Shown: positions 36,701 to 46,100 of the stretch, piece by piece
Numbering within the stretch: the first letter of the stretch is position 1
How the letters are laid out: every line of letters starts with the position of its first letter
Source: a virus
DNA: 64,000 nucleotides
Virus record (IMG/VR): IMGVR_UViG_3300042564_004221
Span: 35,790-99,789 of that record
Strand: one strand, 5' to 3'
Position numbers and translations under genes: made by a program
Notes under the pieces: generated by a model
The model's database searches: none
What the model was told of the DNA's origin: nothing
What the model saw: only the letters and a program-made list of their open reading frames with translations

Positions 36701-38765
36701 CTGGCCTTCCAATAAAATCACTTTGATTCCAATTGGGGGTTACAGTTTCGCTAAAAACTAATCCGTATGGTGGGAACCACATAACTCTACCGCCATTAGG
36801 TCCTCTTTCACAAACAGGTAAATCAGATACCGCAAAACCAGGCGTGTTTGAGGTTACCCAAGCTAAATTCTCAATTGAGAACATATATTTTTTAGCGTAA
36901 GCGGTATCATAACTTCCAATTAAATTGGTTGAATCTTGTCCTCCTTCTTGTTTGTTTGGTGCAATATTAAGGTTATATGTTTTATCTAATACTGAATATG
37001 AGAATCTTCTACCTTCTGTAACAACTCCATCTTGTTTTTGTAAGTCATTATATTGTAAATAAGGAGTATCTTTAGCAAATACTCTACAATATTCAGTTCC
37101 AACTTCTTGTCCAATAGAACCAACATAACTTAATACTCTTGAACCTTTGGTTATTTCTTTATAACCATCGTGGAATACTTTACTAACTTGGTCAATTGCA
37201 TTACCAACGTGTTGTAATCTTTTACCTCCTTCAGGTTGACTATTAATAATTCTTTGAGTATCATCTAAGATTGAACCTTCTTTAAAAGTTCTTTCAGTTG
37301 ACTCTGTTGTATTGTATGATGATGGTTTAAAATCAGAATCTTCTCCAGTAATTTCTCCACCAACACCTACCTTCTTTCCTGCATTACCTTTGTATTTTGG
37401 TGAAACCCATGTGAAACCACCTTCAATACCACCACCATTACTATAGGTAGGACCATTAGCACCTAAACGAATATCCTTACTTGGACCTTCATATAATTGA
37501 GCTAATTCGTGTGGACCATAAACAGGTGATTGTTGTTCATTACCAAACGCATCAACAGGTAATGCTCTACTTGGAGAGAATACTCTTGACGGGTCAGATG
37601 ATATTGAACCAACATAAAAATTAGAATTATTTGTACTTGTACCAACAATTGCTCCACCTAATCTATCAAGTAATGTTCTATCATAATCAGGTTTGTATTT
37701 GTTGTAATTTATGTTTTTCCATAAAATAGATTTTTGACCTTGACCTGTATTATTATAAAATATTTGAGAACCTGTCTTACCCGCACCTAATAATTTATTT
37801 ACGAAATTACCTACAGCTGAAAGCGGATTAGCCAACAAAGATTGTTGTATTGTCGTTGGTGAAGGAGGATTAATATTAGGGTCAAAATATGAACCAGGTA
37901 TTAATGAAAACGGAATAACACTACCACCTAATCTAAGTAAGAAGTCGGCGGATGCGGTTATTGGATTTGAAGGTACTGTAATCTGATAGTTAGGTTCGAT
38001 TAACGGAACCCTACCTGTTAAAATGTTAGTAACATTAGTACTACTATTAACATTTAATATATTTGCTCGTCCAAGTGTTCGTCTTAATGTTTCTCTACCA
38101 ATTCTATCTTCAAATTCTTTTTTAAGTGTCTTTGCACCTAATCTTGCTATAAAGGAATCACTACTTAATAATCCATTACTACCCGTTGGGTCTGGATTTA
38201 ATAAAATTGATAATGGAGTATATGATGAAGAATTAAATGTTGTTGGGTAAGGTTGGGAAGTATATAAATTTCTTGTACCTCCAGGAATTGAATTTGAAAC
38301 TACGTCTAATTGGTCAAAAAATATACCAGCATCTAAATCTATTAAATTAGCATTTGAACCTTGACTACCAATTGGACCATAAACATTAAGACCTAAATAT
38401 GGACGAACGTTATTACCCCATCCAACAAATGCTGACCTGTTAGCTTGGTTTATAATATAGGCATCTTGTTGACCTGGTCCATATTCACCTTGATTTGAAA
38501 ATGCGTTAGTTAATCCATTTGGGTCTGGAACTTGTTTAAATCCCCCATCCGAACCCCATCTATTTAATGGATATAAACCATTTGCAAATGTTGGGTTATC
38601 TATTAATCCATCAGGACTATCAATAACCGCTAAGTCGGATTGAATTACCTCATATGTGATTGGGGGCGTAGCTTTATATGGAGATTTAGCATATGGTACC
38701 AAATTTCTTGTTATAAGTTTTTTTCTAAAAACTTCGCTGCTAATATAATCTAACGGACTTGCCAT
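33723..38765 (-). CDS. Large tail/baseplate protein with OmpA-like domain (1680 aa)
   Basis: No single family recognised over the whole length. Residues about 630-720 hold a baseplate-type beta segment (GRVMWFPPYGLVFSETVTPN, FIGRPEPIYTYKNTSRSGSL). Residues about 870-990 resemble an OmpA C-terminal peptidoglycan-binding fold (ITIVINANASAAATNEYNIA, LSGRRIDSAITFI). The C-terminal third is helical and charged. It lies between the tape measure and gp53 genes, fitting a hub or central spike-proximal component. An OmpA-like fold could touch peptidoglycan during penetration; this is inference. Confidence 0.6.
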   Translation of the reverse strand: MASPLDYISSEVFRKKLITRNLVPYAKSPYKATPPITYEVIQSDLAVIDSPDGLIDNPTFANGLYPLNRWGSDGGFKQVPDPNGLTNAFSNQGEYGPGQQDAYIINQANRSAFVGWGNNVRPYLGLNVYGPIGSQGSNANLIDLDAGIFFDQLDVVSNSIPGGTRNLYTSQPYPTTFNSSSYTPLSILLNPDPTGSNGLLSSDSFIARLGAKTLKKEFEDRIGRETLRRTLGRANILNVNSSTNVTNILTGRVPLIEPNYQITVPSNPITASADFLLRLGGSVIPFSLIPGSYFDPNINPPSPTTIQQSLLANPLSAVGNFVNKLLGAGKTGSQIFYNNTGQGQKSILWKNINYNKYKPDYDRTLLDRLGGAIVGTSTNNSNFYVGSISSDPSRVFSPSRALPVDAFGNEQQSPVYGPHELAQLYEGPSKDIRLGANGPTYSNGGGIEGGFTWVSPKYKGNAGKKVGVGGEITGEDSDFKPSSYNTTESTERTFKEGSILDDTQRIINSQPEGGKRLQHVGNAIDQVSKVFHDGYKEITKGSRVLSYVGSIGQEVGTEYCRVFAKDTPYLQYNDLQKQDGVVTEGRRFSYSVLDKTYNLNIAPNKQEGGQDSTNLIGSYDTAYAKKYMFSIENLAWVTSNTPGFAVSDLPVCERGPNGGRVMWFPPYGLVFSETVTPNWNQSDFIGRPEPIYTYKNTSRSGSLTWKIVVDHPSVLNVIVNKVLGNETNKVRIDSILESFFAGCRKYDLYELAKKYYTISPNDLFQLQQAITSKELTKEQIEYSLKGLDNSAQVSSDGESINTIFNGYEQMGLYFDNDIPAKTSVDYDSLYDIYVSEQTKTYYKDQSPNTAEQTTSFFDSVIIPNKKKFGELIDEIDKQLTNNLTGIITIVINANASAAATNEYNIALSGRRIDSAITFITGNTKLTKYVTGTPQRLIVKVGGALGESAQPLSYDTKTTEFFPKKVVTCTDSDSQKKSKEIYTTNAMACRRAFIDTIDFYSPPAPIIPPKLVGTVVTTTETQNTLETQVVSRDNISKRVLRSLLSECDYFETIKQDTPMVYDNLRDKLKFFQPAFHSITPEGLNSRLTFLQQCMRPGDTIPTVKTVNGKITNDYENATNTSFGAPPVLVLRVGDFYNTKIIPKGLTLAYEDLDLNPEGIGVQPMIANVTLSFDFVGGSGLKESVDRLQNALTFNYYANTEMYDDRADATDLSYKVIDKDFLKYAIENGVQPPTLNQAAVQNGQNNNSTIGAVTSNIASGTSQTGTINYNIFMDKVVEETQTYFTNVVNKNKEALSQYNNAVRQQWMMERTYQDGEFLQTKATDTVLFGKPYNLEKRTDEIFTQLIEDIENENEGFIEFLKENKNDFTNRLINQVKDNYLNFVKNKKSVFQNAVTNIANGMVAVQQSYIGYIGRVNTITYTVPAYPGTGTDGYQIKDGKVVSYLISGTTEVNPSSEGVTNTFDELKNDVGVISSGITDFNTIIWSATSFVYKGTGFTGTLVFKEPNTVKTKDVFIPFSKNSLFGDTNKGRIFRRVYMIISDNITDATKYATFKDALIKNVIDNSDLFNKADNKYISKKFDEYWKDGNKDRVAVKPVFDEENAITKDFIENVMEKDRLKTFLKYTPFTLKKKRTFTYTTVGANTDSQQKLIKGLGATANQNTNNKTWNDENSTDVFISKAKLN

Positions 38766-38777
38766 TTATGTTTTATC

Positions 38778-38785
38778 TATAAATA
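38778..38785 (-). promoter_or_regulatory. Putative late promoter core (TATTTATA)
   Basis: The element ATCTATTTATAGAT (itself an inverted repeat) lies 12 nt before ATG 38765. Confidence 0.55.
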
Positions 38786-38812
38786 GATTGATGACTTTTT
38801 TTTATGAATTAT

Positions 38813-40642
38813 TTATTTTTGTTCTAAGGCCTTTGCAGTATCTTCGTAATATTTGTAAATCATTTTTTTAAAAGCAGGAGTTTCAAAATATTCAGTAAAT
38901 TGTTGTTGACTAACTCCAGCAGGTGCTTCAACCTTAATAGTAATAGTTCCACCAAAATCAATTTGAGAATTAACACTTTTTGAATTACTTGTTGTTGGTT
39001 CAGAACTATTAGGTTTATTTGACTTAAATACACTTTCATAAGATATTGGTTCAATTTTTCCTGTATTAGATTTGGTTGTTTCAACCTTTGAATTTACACT
39101 ATCTATTGAATCCACAATCTCTTTAGCCATTTCTCTATATTCTTTTTCGATACCACTTGTTCCTGTAACTTTTTTTGCACTTTTTTCAATCATATCTTTA
39201 AGAGTTTCTAAACCTTTTGAACCTAATCCAGTTGCTTTATCTTTAATATCCTTTTCAATTGATTCTAATTTCTTAGTAAAAGTCGCATTATCAATTTTAC
39301 CACTATCTTTTGATATGTATAAATCACGTATTTTATCAATACCTGCAGTTAATGTTTCTGCAATTTTTTTACTTTCAGGTACTTTACTATTAATTGCACC
39401 TGAAATTGATGTTGCGATTCTTCCTGCTCCTCTAACATTACCTTCAATATATTTTGAAGACGCAACACCGAAGGTTCCTTTAGCTGCAATTGATTTTACA
39501 TCCGCAACAAGTATATCTAAATCCGCCAATTGACTTCTTTGAATATCTTCAACTGTTTTTGGAGCATCTCTTTGTTGTTTAATTAATTCATCAAATTCTT
39601 CTTGATTAAGGTTTTGTAGTTCTTTTGTAACACCATCTTTCAATTCCACTTCATATTTACCACCTTTACCCATTTTGGCAATATTTGCTAAATATTGTTT
39701 ATCTTCCTCATTTTCAAACTTTAATCCCGCCATACTAACATCAGATAATCTTTTATCTAATTCTGCAGCTGCTAATCCCATTTTACTCATTTCCTTAGCA
39801 CTAACACCTGTTTGGTCTTCCATCGCTTTTAAGGTTAAAACGCCTTGTGGATTTATTTTAAATGAATTTGTTTCCTCGTCAAAATATGTAAATTGTTTTG
39901 CAACTTCAGATAAACTTGTTTGTAATCCAGATGGGTCATTAATTGAGGCATTCATTAAAGCAAATGGGTCAGTTAAATTACCAACTGAAACACCTAATCT
40001 TTGAAATGCCGCTGCCGTCTCAATTGCCCCTTCAGGGTCTAAAACTTTATCTGCTAAAGTAAAAGTTTGTTGCATATCAAACCTTAACATAGATGCTTGA
40101 GCCGCCATCTTAGTTAAACCAGCGACACCTCCTTCAAATTGAAAACGATTCATTTGACCCATATTATAGGTAACATCTTTCATTACCGTATTAGCATTCA
40201 TTCCAACACTTCTAATATAGTCAATTGAAGTTTCTATATTTGGTCCAATTTGAGATGTTTCATACCCTACGTCAGCAAAGTTACTAACTAAATCTCTTGC
40301 ACTTGTACCCAATATTTTGGAAGATGCGTATAGTTTACTAACTTGTTCTTCAGTTGCAATAACATTTCTTCTTGAACCTTCAGCAATACCCGCAATTGTT
40401 TCAGAAACGTTACCAATTTCCCCTCCTAATCTAAGAACACCAGCTGCTGCGTTTGCCACAGCTCTGTCCATTTCTTGTAGTCTTGTCTTCCCATCAACAA
40501 ATGCCCGATTAAGTGAATCGGCCTGTGTAATCATATCATCCAATGATTTTATTATCTTCTCAATTGGGCTAGTCCAACTGTCTAATTCACTTTTGAGTTT
40601 ATTAGCAGAATCGGCTGAGTCGTCTAAACTTAATTGCTCCAT
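38813..40642 (-). CDS. Tape measure protein (T4 gp29-like position)
   Basis: A 609-aa, largely helical protein with a central Ala/Gly-rich, weakly hydrophobic section (VANAAAGVLRLGGEIGNVSE) and heptad-like stretches, typical of tail tape measures. It follows the gp26/gp51-like chaperone genes, as tape measure genes usually do. The C-terminal ~60 residues form a separate small domain (GTITIKVEAPAGVSQQQFTE). At about 0.15 nm per residue it would set a tail of roughly 90 nm. Sequence similarity to gp29 cannot be confirmed by eye. Confidence 0.7.
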   Translation of the reverse strand: MEQLSLDDSADSANKLKSELDSWTSPIEKIIKSLDDMITQADSLNRAFVDGKTRLQEMDRAVANAAAGVLRLGGEIGNVSETIAGIAEGSRRNVIATEEQVSKLYASSKILGTSARDLVSNFADVGYETSQIGPNIETSIDYIRSVGMNANTVMKDVTYNMGQMNRFQFEGGVAGLTKMAAQASMLRFDMQQTFTLADKVLDPEGAIETAAAFQRLGVSVGNLTDPFALMNASINDPSGLQTSLSEVAKQFTYFDEETNSFKINPQGVLTLKAMEDQTGVSAKEMSKMGLAAAELDKRLSDVSMAGLKFENEEDKQYLANIAKMGKGGKYEVELKDGVTKELQNLNQEEFDELIKQQRDAPKTVEDIQRSQLADLDILVADVKSIAAKGTFGVASSKYIEGNVRGAGRIATSISGAINSKVPESKKIAETLTAGIDKIRDLYISKDSGKIDNATFTKKLESIEKDIKDKATGLGSKGLETLKDMIEKSAKKVTGTSGIEKEYREMAKEIVDSIDSVNSKVETTKSNTGKIEPISYESVFKSNKPNSSEPTTSNSKSVNSQIDFGGTITIKVEAPAGVSQQQFTEYFETPAFKKMIYKYYEDTAKALEQK

Positions 40643-40659
40643 ATTATTTTAGGTTTCTA

Positions 40660-40667
40660 TATAAATA
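40660..40667 (-). promoter_or_regulatory. Putative late promoter core (TATTTATA)
   Basis: TTCTATTTATATAGAA directly abuts the hairpin at 40669-40696 and lies 17 nt before ATG 40642 of the tape measure gene. Confidence 0.55.
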
Positions 40668-40668
40668 G

Positions 40669-40696
40669 AAGAAGGACTATTTTTTTAGTCCTTCTT
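40669..40696 (-). terminator. Strong hairpin between gp51-like and tape measure genes
   Basis: A perfect 11-bp stem, AAGAAGGACTA/TAGTCCTTCTT, with a six-base A loop on the minus strand. It overlaps the stop codon of the gp51-like frame. It lacks a following T-run, so it may be an attenuator or mRNA-end stabiliser rather than a full terminator. Confidence 0.55.
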
Positions 40697-40864
40697 ATTG
40701 TCTTCAATCCATTTATCAAGTAAATATTTTCTAATAAAAATAGGCATTCTTTCAAAATCTTGATATGTTATTTTCATTAATGTGTTCAGGTAGTAAAATT
40801 CATCTACCTGTCCCTTTCTATAATCAGAAGAAAGGGCGAAAAAAGTCCACCCCGAATCCAACAT
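40685..40864 (-). CDS. gp51-like tail/baseplate assembly factor overlapping gp26-like gene
   Basis: A 59-aa frame (MLDSGWTFFALSSDYRKG..., then ITYQDFERMPIFIRKYLLDK, WIEDNKKD). The pattern of a short helix, a (M/L)P turn, then (R/K)(R/K)-hydrophobic resembles gp51 and the T domain of gpG-GT chaperones. It starts at ATG 40864 inside the gp26-like gene, which ends at 40824, giving a 41-nt overlap. The overlap contains a CTTTTTTCG run, so a +1 or -2 frameshift could instead yield a fused product. It sits just before the tape measure gene, where tail chaperones lie. Confidence 0.6.
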   Translation of the reverse strand: MLDSGWTFFALSSDYRKGQVDEFYYLNTLMKITYQDFERMPIFIRKYLLDKWIEDNKKD

Positions 40865-41567
40865 TTACTGTTAGACGTTCTCCTGACGGGGCTTGTAAAG
40901 TTTTAGTCATATCTAATCTTGGTTCATTTTCATTCATAAAATTTCTAATAAATTTTGAATCTGAAATTGGCATTGATTCAACAAATTTTGCAATCTTTGC
41001 CTTATCAGTTGACCCATCAACCTCAACAATCTCTCTTTCCATTCTCCAAGTAATTTTTGGAACAACTCTACCTGCAGGGTATGAATCGGCTAATTTACTA
41101 ATTGATAAAATTTCGCCATAATTTAAAGGTTTTATTTTAATAGTCGATTGTGATTTTGGTAAAATAACCGTAAAAGTTCCATCTTCATTTGGTTGTTGAC
41201 CATTAACAATACTTAATTGGTCTAACATTACTGAAGTTTTAAATGGTTTTTTAGTTCCAGGGTCAGTCAAATTTAAGGACATTTCAGGTCCAAACGCTGT
41301 ATTTCTTAAAAAAATTAAGATTGCTTCAACATCACCTTCAATAAGTTCTTCAACTTTAATATCAGGTTCATAAATTTTTGCACGTAATAAATTAAGTGTT
41401 AAATCACTACCACCGCCCATTAGAATGTTTTCATCTGAAGCAGTTAAATATCCTACTTTAATTGATTTTTTTTTGTTTTTGTAGAAAATACCTTGAGATG
41501 GTAAAGGTACCACATCATGTGGTAATGTAAAATTTTGTTGACCGTAGTCTATTGATTGTGTTTCCAT
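40824..41567 (-). CDS. T4 gp26-like baseplate/tail assembly protein
   Basis: A 247-aa protein with PLPSQGIFYKNKKKSIKVGY, then LTASDENILMGGG and LNLTDPGTKKPFKTSVML. These match my memory of the T4 gp26-type baseplate protein family, which works with gp51 and the tail/hub assembly pathway. The C-terminus ends GVDFFRPFF and overlaps the gp51-like frame. A terminator lies just upstream (41572-41609), and no TATTTATA is visible between it and the ATG. Confidence 0.65.
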   Translation of the reverse strand: METQSIDYGQQNFTLPHDVVPLPSQGIFYKNKKKSIKVGYLTASDENILMGGGSDLTLNLLRAKIYEPDIKVEELIEGDVEAILIFLRNTAFGPEMSLNLTDPGTKKPFKTSVMLDQLSIVNGQQPNEDGTFTVILPKSQSTIKIKPLNYGEILSISKLADSYPAGRVVPKITWRMEREIVEVDGSTDKAKIAKFVESMPISDSKFIRNFMNENEPRLDMTKTLQAPSGERLTVNVGFGVDFFRPFF

Positions 41568-41571
41568 ATAT

Positions 41572-41609
41572 AAAAAAATTAACCGTAAAGTTTATTGCTC
41601 TACGGTTAA
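41572..41609 (-). terminator. Rho-independent terminator after the tail tube gene
   Basis: A perfect 9-bp stem, TTAACCGTA/TACGGTTAA, followed on the minus strand by seven T. It lies 32 nt beyond the tube stop. It probably keeps tube and sheath mRNA much more abundant than downstream assembly factors. Confidence 0.85.
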
Positions 41610-41641
41610 ATATAATTGTATGTGAAAATTCGTAAATAGTA

Positions 41642-42130
41642 TTAGTAAACCAATACACATCTGTCCATACGAAGTGAACAAGTAATTTCCGCTAAAGCAT
41701 CATCACTATATCCTAAAGAACCAAAGTTAACGTCAGTTAAGAATGTTCCATAAAGAATCCATTTCTCAACAACAACACCAGTTGGGTCTAACATTTCAAG
41801 GTCAATATCTTTCTTATAACCAGCAGCATAACCCATACGACCTGTAACTGATTCAGCGTGTAAACGAACCCATTCCATAAGAGCTTGAGCGGCAGATGGT
41901 CCAATAGGGTCTCTAAATTTGACACTAATTGGGTCCCAATTAAATCTACCTGCAACGAATGTAGACGTGTTTAAAAATTGTATTTCAGTTGAACCAATTT
42001 TAATTGCTGGTCTTGAAGCTGTCTCCACAAACCATTCGTTAATTCCTAAACTTGATGGAAACCTTAATATAAACCTATTTTTTCTTTTTGGTTCGTAAGG
42101 TATCGGCATTTTCATTAATAAATCAGCCAT
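41642..42130 (-). CDS. gp19: Tail tube protein, T4 gp19 family
   Basis: A 162-aa protein, the same length as T4 gp19 (163). It has the conserved N-terminal KRKNRFILRFPSSLGI, central FNWDPISVKFRDPIGPSAAQ and C-terminal VNFGSLGYSDDALAEITCSL, all typical of contractile tail tube subunits. It forms the inner tube polymerised on the baseplate. It is followed at once by a strong terminator and preceded by TATTTATA with a long A-rich leader. Confidence 0.92.
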   Translation of the reverse strand: MADLLMKMPIPYEPKRKNRFILRFPSSLGINEWFVETASRPAIKIGSTEIQFLNTSTFVAGRFNWDPISVKFRDPIGPSAAQALMEWVRLHAESVTGRMGYAAGYKKDIDLEMLDPTGVVVEKWILYGTFLTDVNFGSLGYSDDALAEITCSLRMDRCVLVY

Positions 42131-42172
42131 GTTATTTTAATTTTTTTTTGTATTTTTTAATTGTTTATATTC

Positions 42173-42180
42173 TATAAATA
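42173..42180 (-). promoter_or_regulatory. Putative late promoter core (TATTTATA)
   Basis: GATATATTTATAGAATA on the minus strand, 42 nt before the tube ATG. This is one of the longer leaders; the leader is nearly all A and T. Confidence 0.5.
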
Positions 42181-42232
42181 TATCCTTGTTAAAAAGTTTT
42201 TCTATTTACTTTTTTTTTAACTGGATTATTCT

Positions 42233-43096
42233 TTACTTATATTCTTTTTTTATTCCAGATGCAGTAGAATAAGTCTTAACTAGATTATCTGGTTTATCTT
42301 TAAAATGTTTACTCATTACTTCTACATTTCTAATATCATCATCTGAAAATCCAATACTAGGTTGCTCTGGTATAAAATTATTTGAAATTTCATTTTTAAT
42401 AAATGCTCTCTTATTAATAATTCCTGACATAGCCTTAATATAAGAAACAAATTCTTCCATTGCTTTAACTTTTAATTCTTCAGGATTCGCAGCACTTCCT
42501 TGTCCAAAAATAACTGGATGATACTTATTAAGTTCTAAGTATGATTTAATTAGTTCGTCATCACTCATATCTTCCTCACCGACAAACGACCTATACTTTT
42601 TAAGATTTTTAATTAGTTCGTCTTTATCTATCCCATTATATCCACTAATAATGTAATTGTAAACGGCTTGTTTTAAAGTTTCGGGATTATGACCTCTTGC
42701 AGTTATAATTGAAAAGATTGAACCATTATTAATTGCTTCTCTGAAATCTGCAAATGCAGGACCTTCTTTTGCTCTCATAGCATCAATTAAAAAATCTTTA
42801 TCTCCACCTGTTCTAAAGTTTCTAAACGGGTCTTCAGCATAACCTACAATTGTTTCTCCTTGATATTTAAAAGGTTGTTTACCTAAATCGTGTCTGTATT
42901 TTGAAAAATCATCGGTACTCATACCCATTTCTTCTCCATCTTCAGTTTTAATCATAATCTTGGTTGGCATGTGAACAATGTTATCATCCCAATCAAATGC
43001 ATAGTATTTCATATCTGGAGTTCCGTCTCCTTTAAATCCTTCGTTAAGTTGTCTTTTCATACTTTGGCTATTAGGGGGTACTTTATGTACCCCCAT
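42233..43096 (-). CDS. HAD-superfamily phosphatase-like protein
   Basis: A 287-aa protein. HAD motif I is YYAFDWDDNIVHMPTK (DxD nucleophile and acid). Motif II is FSIITARGH (Thr). Motif IV is SIGFSDDDIRNVEV. A central ~80-residue insert forms a cap. All catalytic elements appear present, so phosphohydrolase or phosphotransferase activity on an unknown substrate is likely. It lies between sheath and tube genes, 9 nt after the sheath stop. T4 has no HAD gene here. The substrate cannot be read from the sequence. Confidence 0.75.
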   Translation of the reverse strand: MGVHKVPPNSQSMKRQLNEGFKGDGTPDMKYYAFDWDDNIVHMPTKIMIKTEDGEEMGMSTDDFSKYRHDLGKQPFKYQGETIVGYAEDPFRNFRTGGDKDFLIDAMRAKEGPAFADFREAINNGSIFSIITARGHNPETLKQAVYNYIISGYNGIDKDELIKNLKKYRSFVGEEDMSDDELIKSYLELNKYHPVIFGQGSAANPEELKVKAMEEFVSYIKAMSGIINKRAFIKNEISNNFIPEQPSIGFSDDDIRNVEVMSKHFKDKPDNLVKTYSTASGIKKEYK

Positions 43097-43105
43097 AATT
43101 TATTA

Positions 43106-46100
43106 TTAGATATTTTCAAACGAAGCACCTGTTGGTGTAATGAAGAACTCAATATCAATGAATTCTAACGCCTTCGTTGGTTTTAAGTAGATTTTACCCA
43201 CTAATCTGTTTGCATCTAAATCTTCAGGTGTTGAAGATACGGTTACACGGAAATCGTATAAACCTCTATCTCTTCTAATTGAATCTAAGATTGGGTTAAC
43301 ACTATCTAAGAATTGTTGTCTAACGACTTGGTCGTTTTGTTCAAACAATAATCTAATTGCTACCGCTGAAATTAACTTACGAGCTTGAAGTAATAATCTT
43401 CTTACGTTCAATCTGTTAAGTGCTGTGTCAGCGACTTGTAATGTTTTATTACCCCAAATTACTGTTCCAACATCAGAGAAAGTTGCGATAGGGTTAAGTC
43501 TACCTTGATACAATGTATCTCTATCAGTTTGAGTTAGTTTTTGTCTAGCTTTGATTGAATTTACAAGACCTCTTGTGTAACCCGCAGATGCGAACCAAGG
43601 GAATGCAATGTTATCAGTCAATGCTAAGTTTCTACAAACCTCACCTGTTGGTGGTAAATAGATTTGAGTATTGTTAACGGTATCTCTTGTTAAAATCCAA
43701 GGATAGTAAGTAGCTGTATAGTTAGAGTCAATTCCTGTATTATCCAAATTATCAACCGCTTCTTGTGAGTAGATGATATCTAAAGGATTAGTTGAATCAG
43801 GAGTAAACATGTTATAGTCAGGAGTTGTTGCAATGTAAACTGAGTCAGCTCTTGAGTATTGTACCATGTCTATCGCTTCTTCTACTAAGTTTGAGTTATT
43901 AACATAATCAATCGCACTTGTAGCAAACACGTTAATGTTTGTTGCTTCAGGGTTTGCGAATGTTAATATACCAAGTAAGTAAGCATAGTAATCGGTGTTT
44001 GCAAAATCTTGTGTGTTGTTTTGAACCACAATTCTTTTGAATAAACCGTCACCTGTTGCGGTTGGGTATCTTGATGATGGTGCCGCCCCCGCTAAGTAAC
44101 CTGATGAACCCAATTGGAATCTGTCTTCGTTAGTTCTCCATTCTCTGTAGATGTCCCATCCGTCAAATCCACCAGCAAAACATACTGTATATTTTCTTGA
44201 GTAGATGAAATAATAAGGGTTTTCTTGAGTTGATGGGTCTTCTCTGAATTCAGCAACACCACATTCGAACGCTGTTTCACCACTTGACATAGAAGTATTT
44301 GCAATTGTTACAACAGTTGCTCCTGAGTCCATGTGGAAACCTTTACTTAATACATTCCAAGGTTGACCTTCAGCCAAAGGATTTGAAATCCATCCTGCTG
44401 GTGTTTGTTTACCTTTATAAGTTAAGAATGATTCATCAATACCATATTGACTTGAAAAACCTAAATAACTTCTTCTAACAATATCTCCTGCCGATTCAAC
44501 TGTTCCTCCACCTGCGTTTGAACCGAATGGTGGGTTACTAATAACTTCACCAGGGTAGAAGTATTTTGTTTTAAATTTAGGATATGGTGATGGATACACG
44601 TTATAATCTTGATATTCTCTTTGAGTGTAACCATAGAATCCACAAGGTAGTGCATCTACAGGATAGTTGTCAGACAATTGAATCATTACATATTTCGATA
44701 TCAACGCAAATTCACCATCCGCAGAACCGATTTTTTTAGCCACAAAATTGTTAGAAGCTGGGTCCATGTTACAATTTGTGAATTTTTCAATAACCACTGG
44801 ATTAGTATCTGTATCAAAGAAATTTCTTACAAACACATCAAATGACATACTATTATATGATAAATTAGCAATTGAAACTTTAACTTCAGTATTTGCCGCA
44901 TCACCATCAGAAATTGAAATGAATTTGAATAAGTTATAAACTTTATTACCTCTTAATTCTGAAACTAAATAAGGTGTTTCAGGTGATTGATATTTTTCTA
45001 AATTGTATGCAATTGATGAAGTGTTTTCACTTCTAGCACTTGGTAATGCAATTAAAGTAGAATTTAATCCACGAATATAACCTTGATTATATGCGTAATT
45101 TAAAGAACTTTGATACGTTTCTTCAACATAAATAGGAACTTCAAATCTTGATTTACCAAAATTATCAACACCCAAAACTTTAGTAATGTACTTAGCACTT
45201 GATGCTAATAACGAAGTTTCAAGTTGGAATGTATCTCCGTCTTTTGTAATACCTGATAATGCAAATTGTTCATATGGTGATTGAGTAATACCTGAATATT
45301 GACCTGTCGAAAGTAAAGTTAAATCAGTTAAACCACTTACTTGATAAATTTGTCCGTGATTCTCACTTGATGAACTGTTAGTGTAAAGTGAAATACCTCT
45401 TGAACGAACAGTTGCAACAACCATATTATTAAAATCTGTATATGCAGTACCTGTAAACGTATATGAATTACCAATTACACTACCTGAAAAATTACCAACA
45501 GTATCACCTGTTAATGTGTTTATAGTATAGTAGAACGAATATCCAGTATATGCATTACCTGATGAAATATCAAAATTAGCGTAATACCAAGAGTCGTTCG
45601 ATGCCGCACTCAAATCATTTGCTTCATAATTATTTTCACATCCGTATGGACTGTTATCAACAGGATACGACGCAACAACACTATTATAAGTGCTTTGAGG
45701 TATTGAACCATAAATAACTGCAGTAGTTGCAGATGTGGTTGTGGTGTTAAAAATTGCACTTAAATAAGTGTTAAAATCATTTTGTAATGTAGATGTTGAA
45801 CCATCTTGTAATCTATACAACACATTTAAATTTGCAGTTACATTAGCAGGTAAATTATTTGTATTTGTAAATGTTACTGTTCCTCCTGTTGTTCCTGTAA
45901 ATGTTGCGGTAAACGAAGTACCTGAAGATGGGTCACCAATTGTTGTTGGGTCTACGTTAGCTATTAATGACAAACTCCAAGATGGACCCGCATCATATCC
46001 TGATAATCCCAATACTCTTGTAACAAACAATTGATTTGATTGTTGTAAATATGATTTAGCAATGTATGCCGCTTCATATTTAGGGATTTGAGTATTATAA

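Noticed and set aside
39072-39533. 153-aa open frame on the plus strand
   Set aside because: It lies wholly inside the tape measure gene on the other strand, has a low-complexity Ser/Leu composition and no promoter motif; an antisense shadow.
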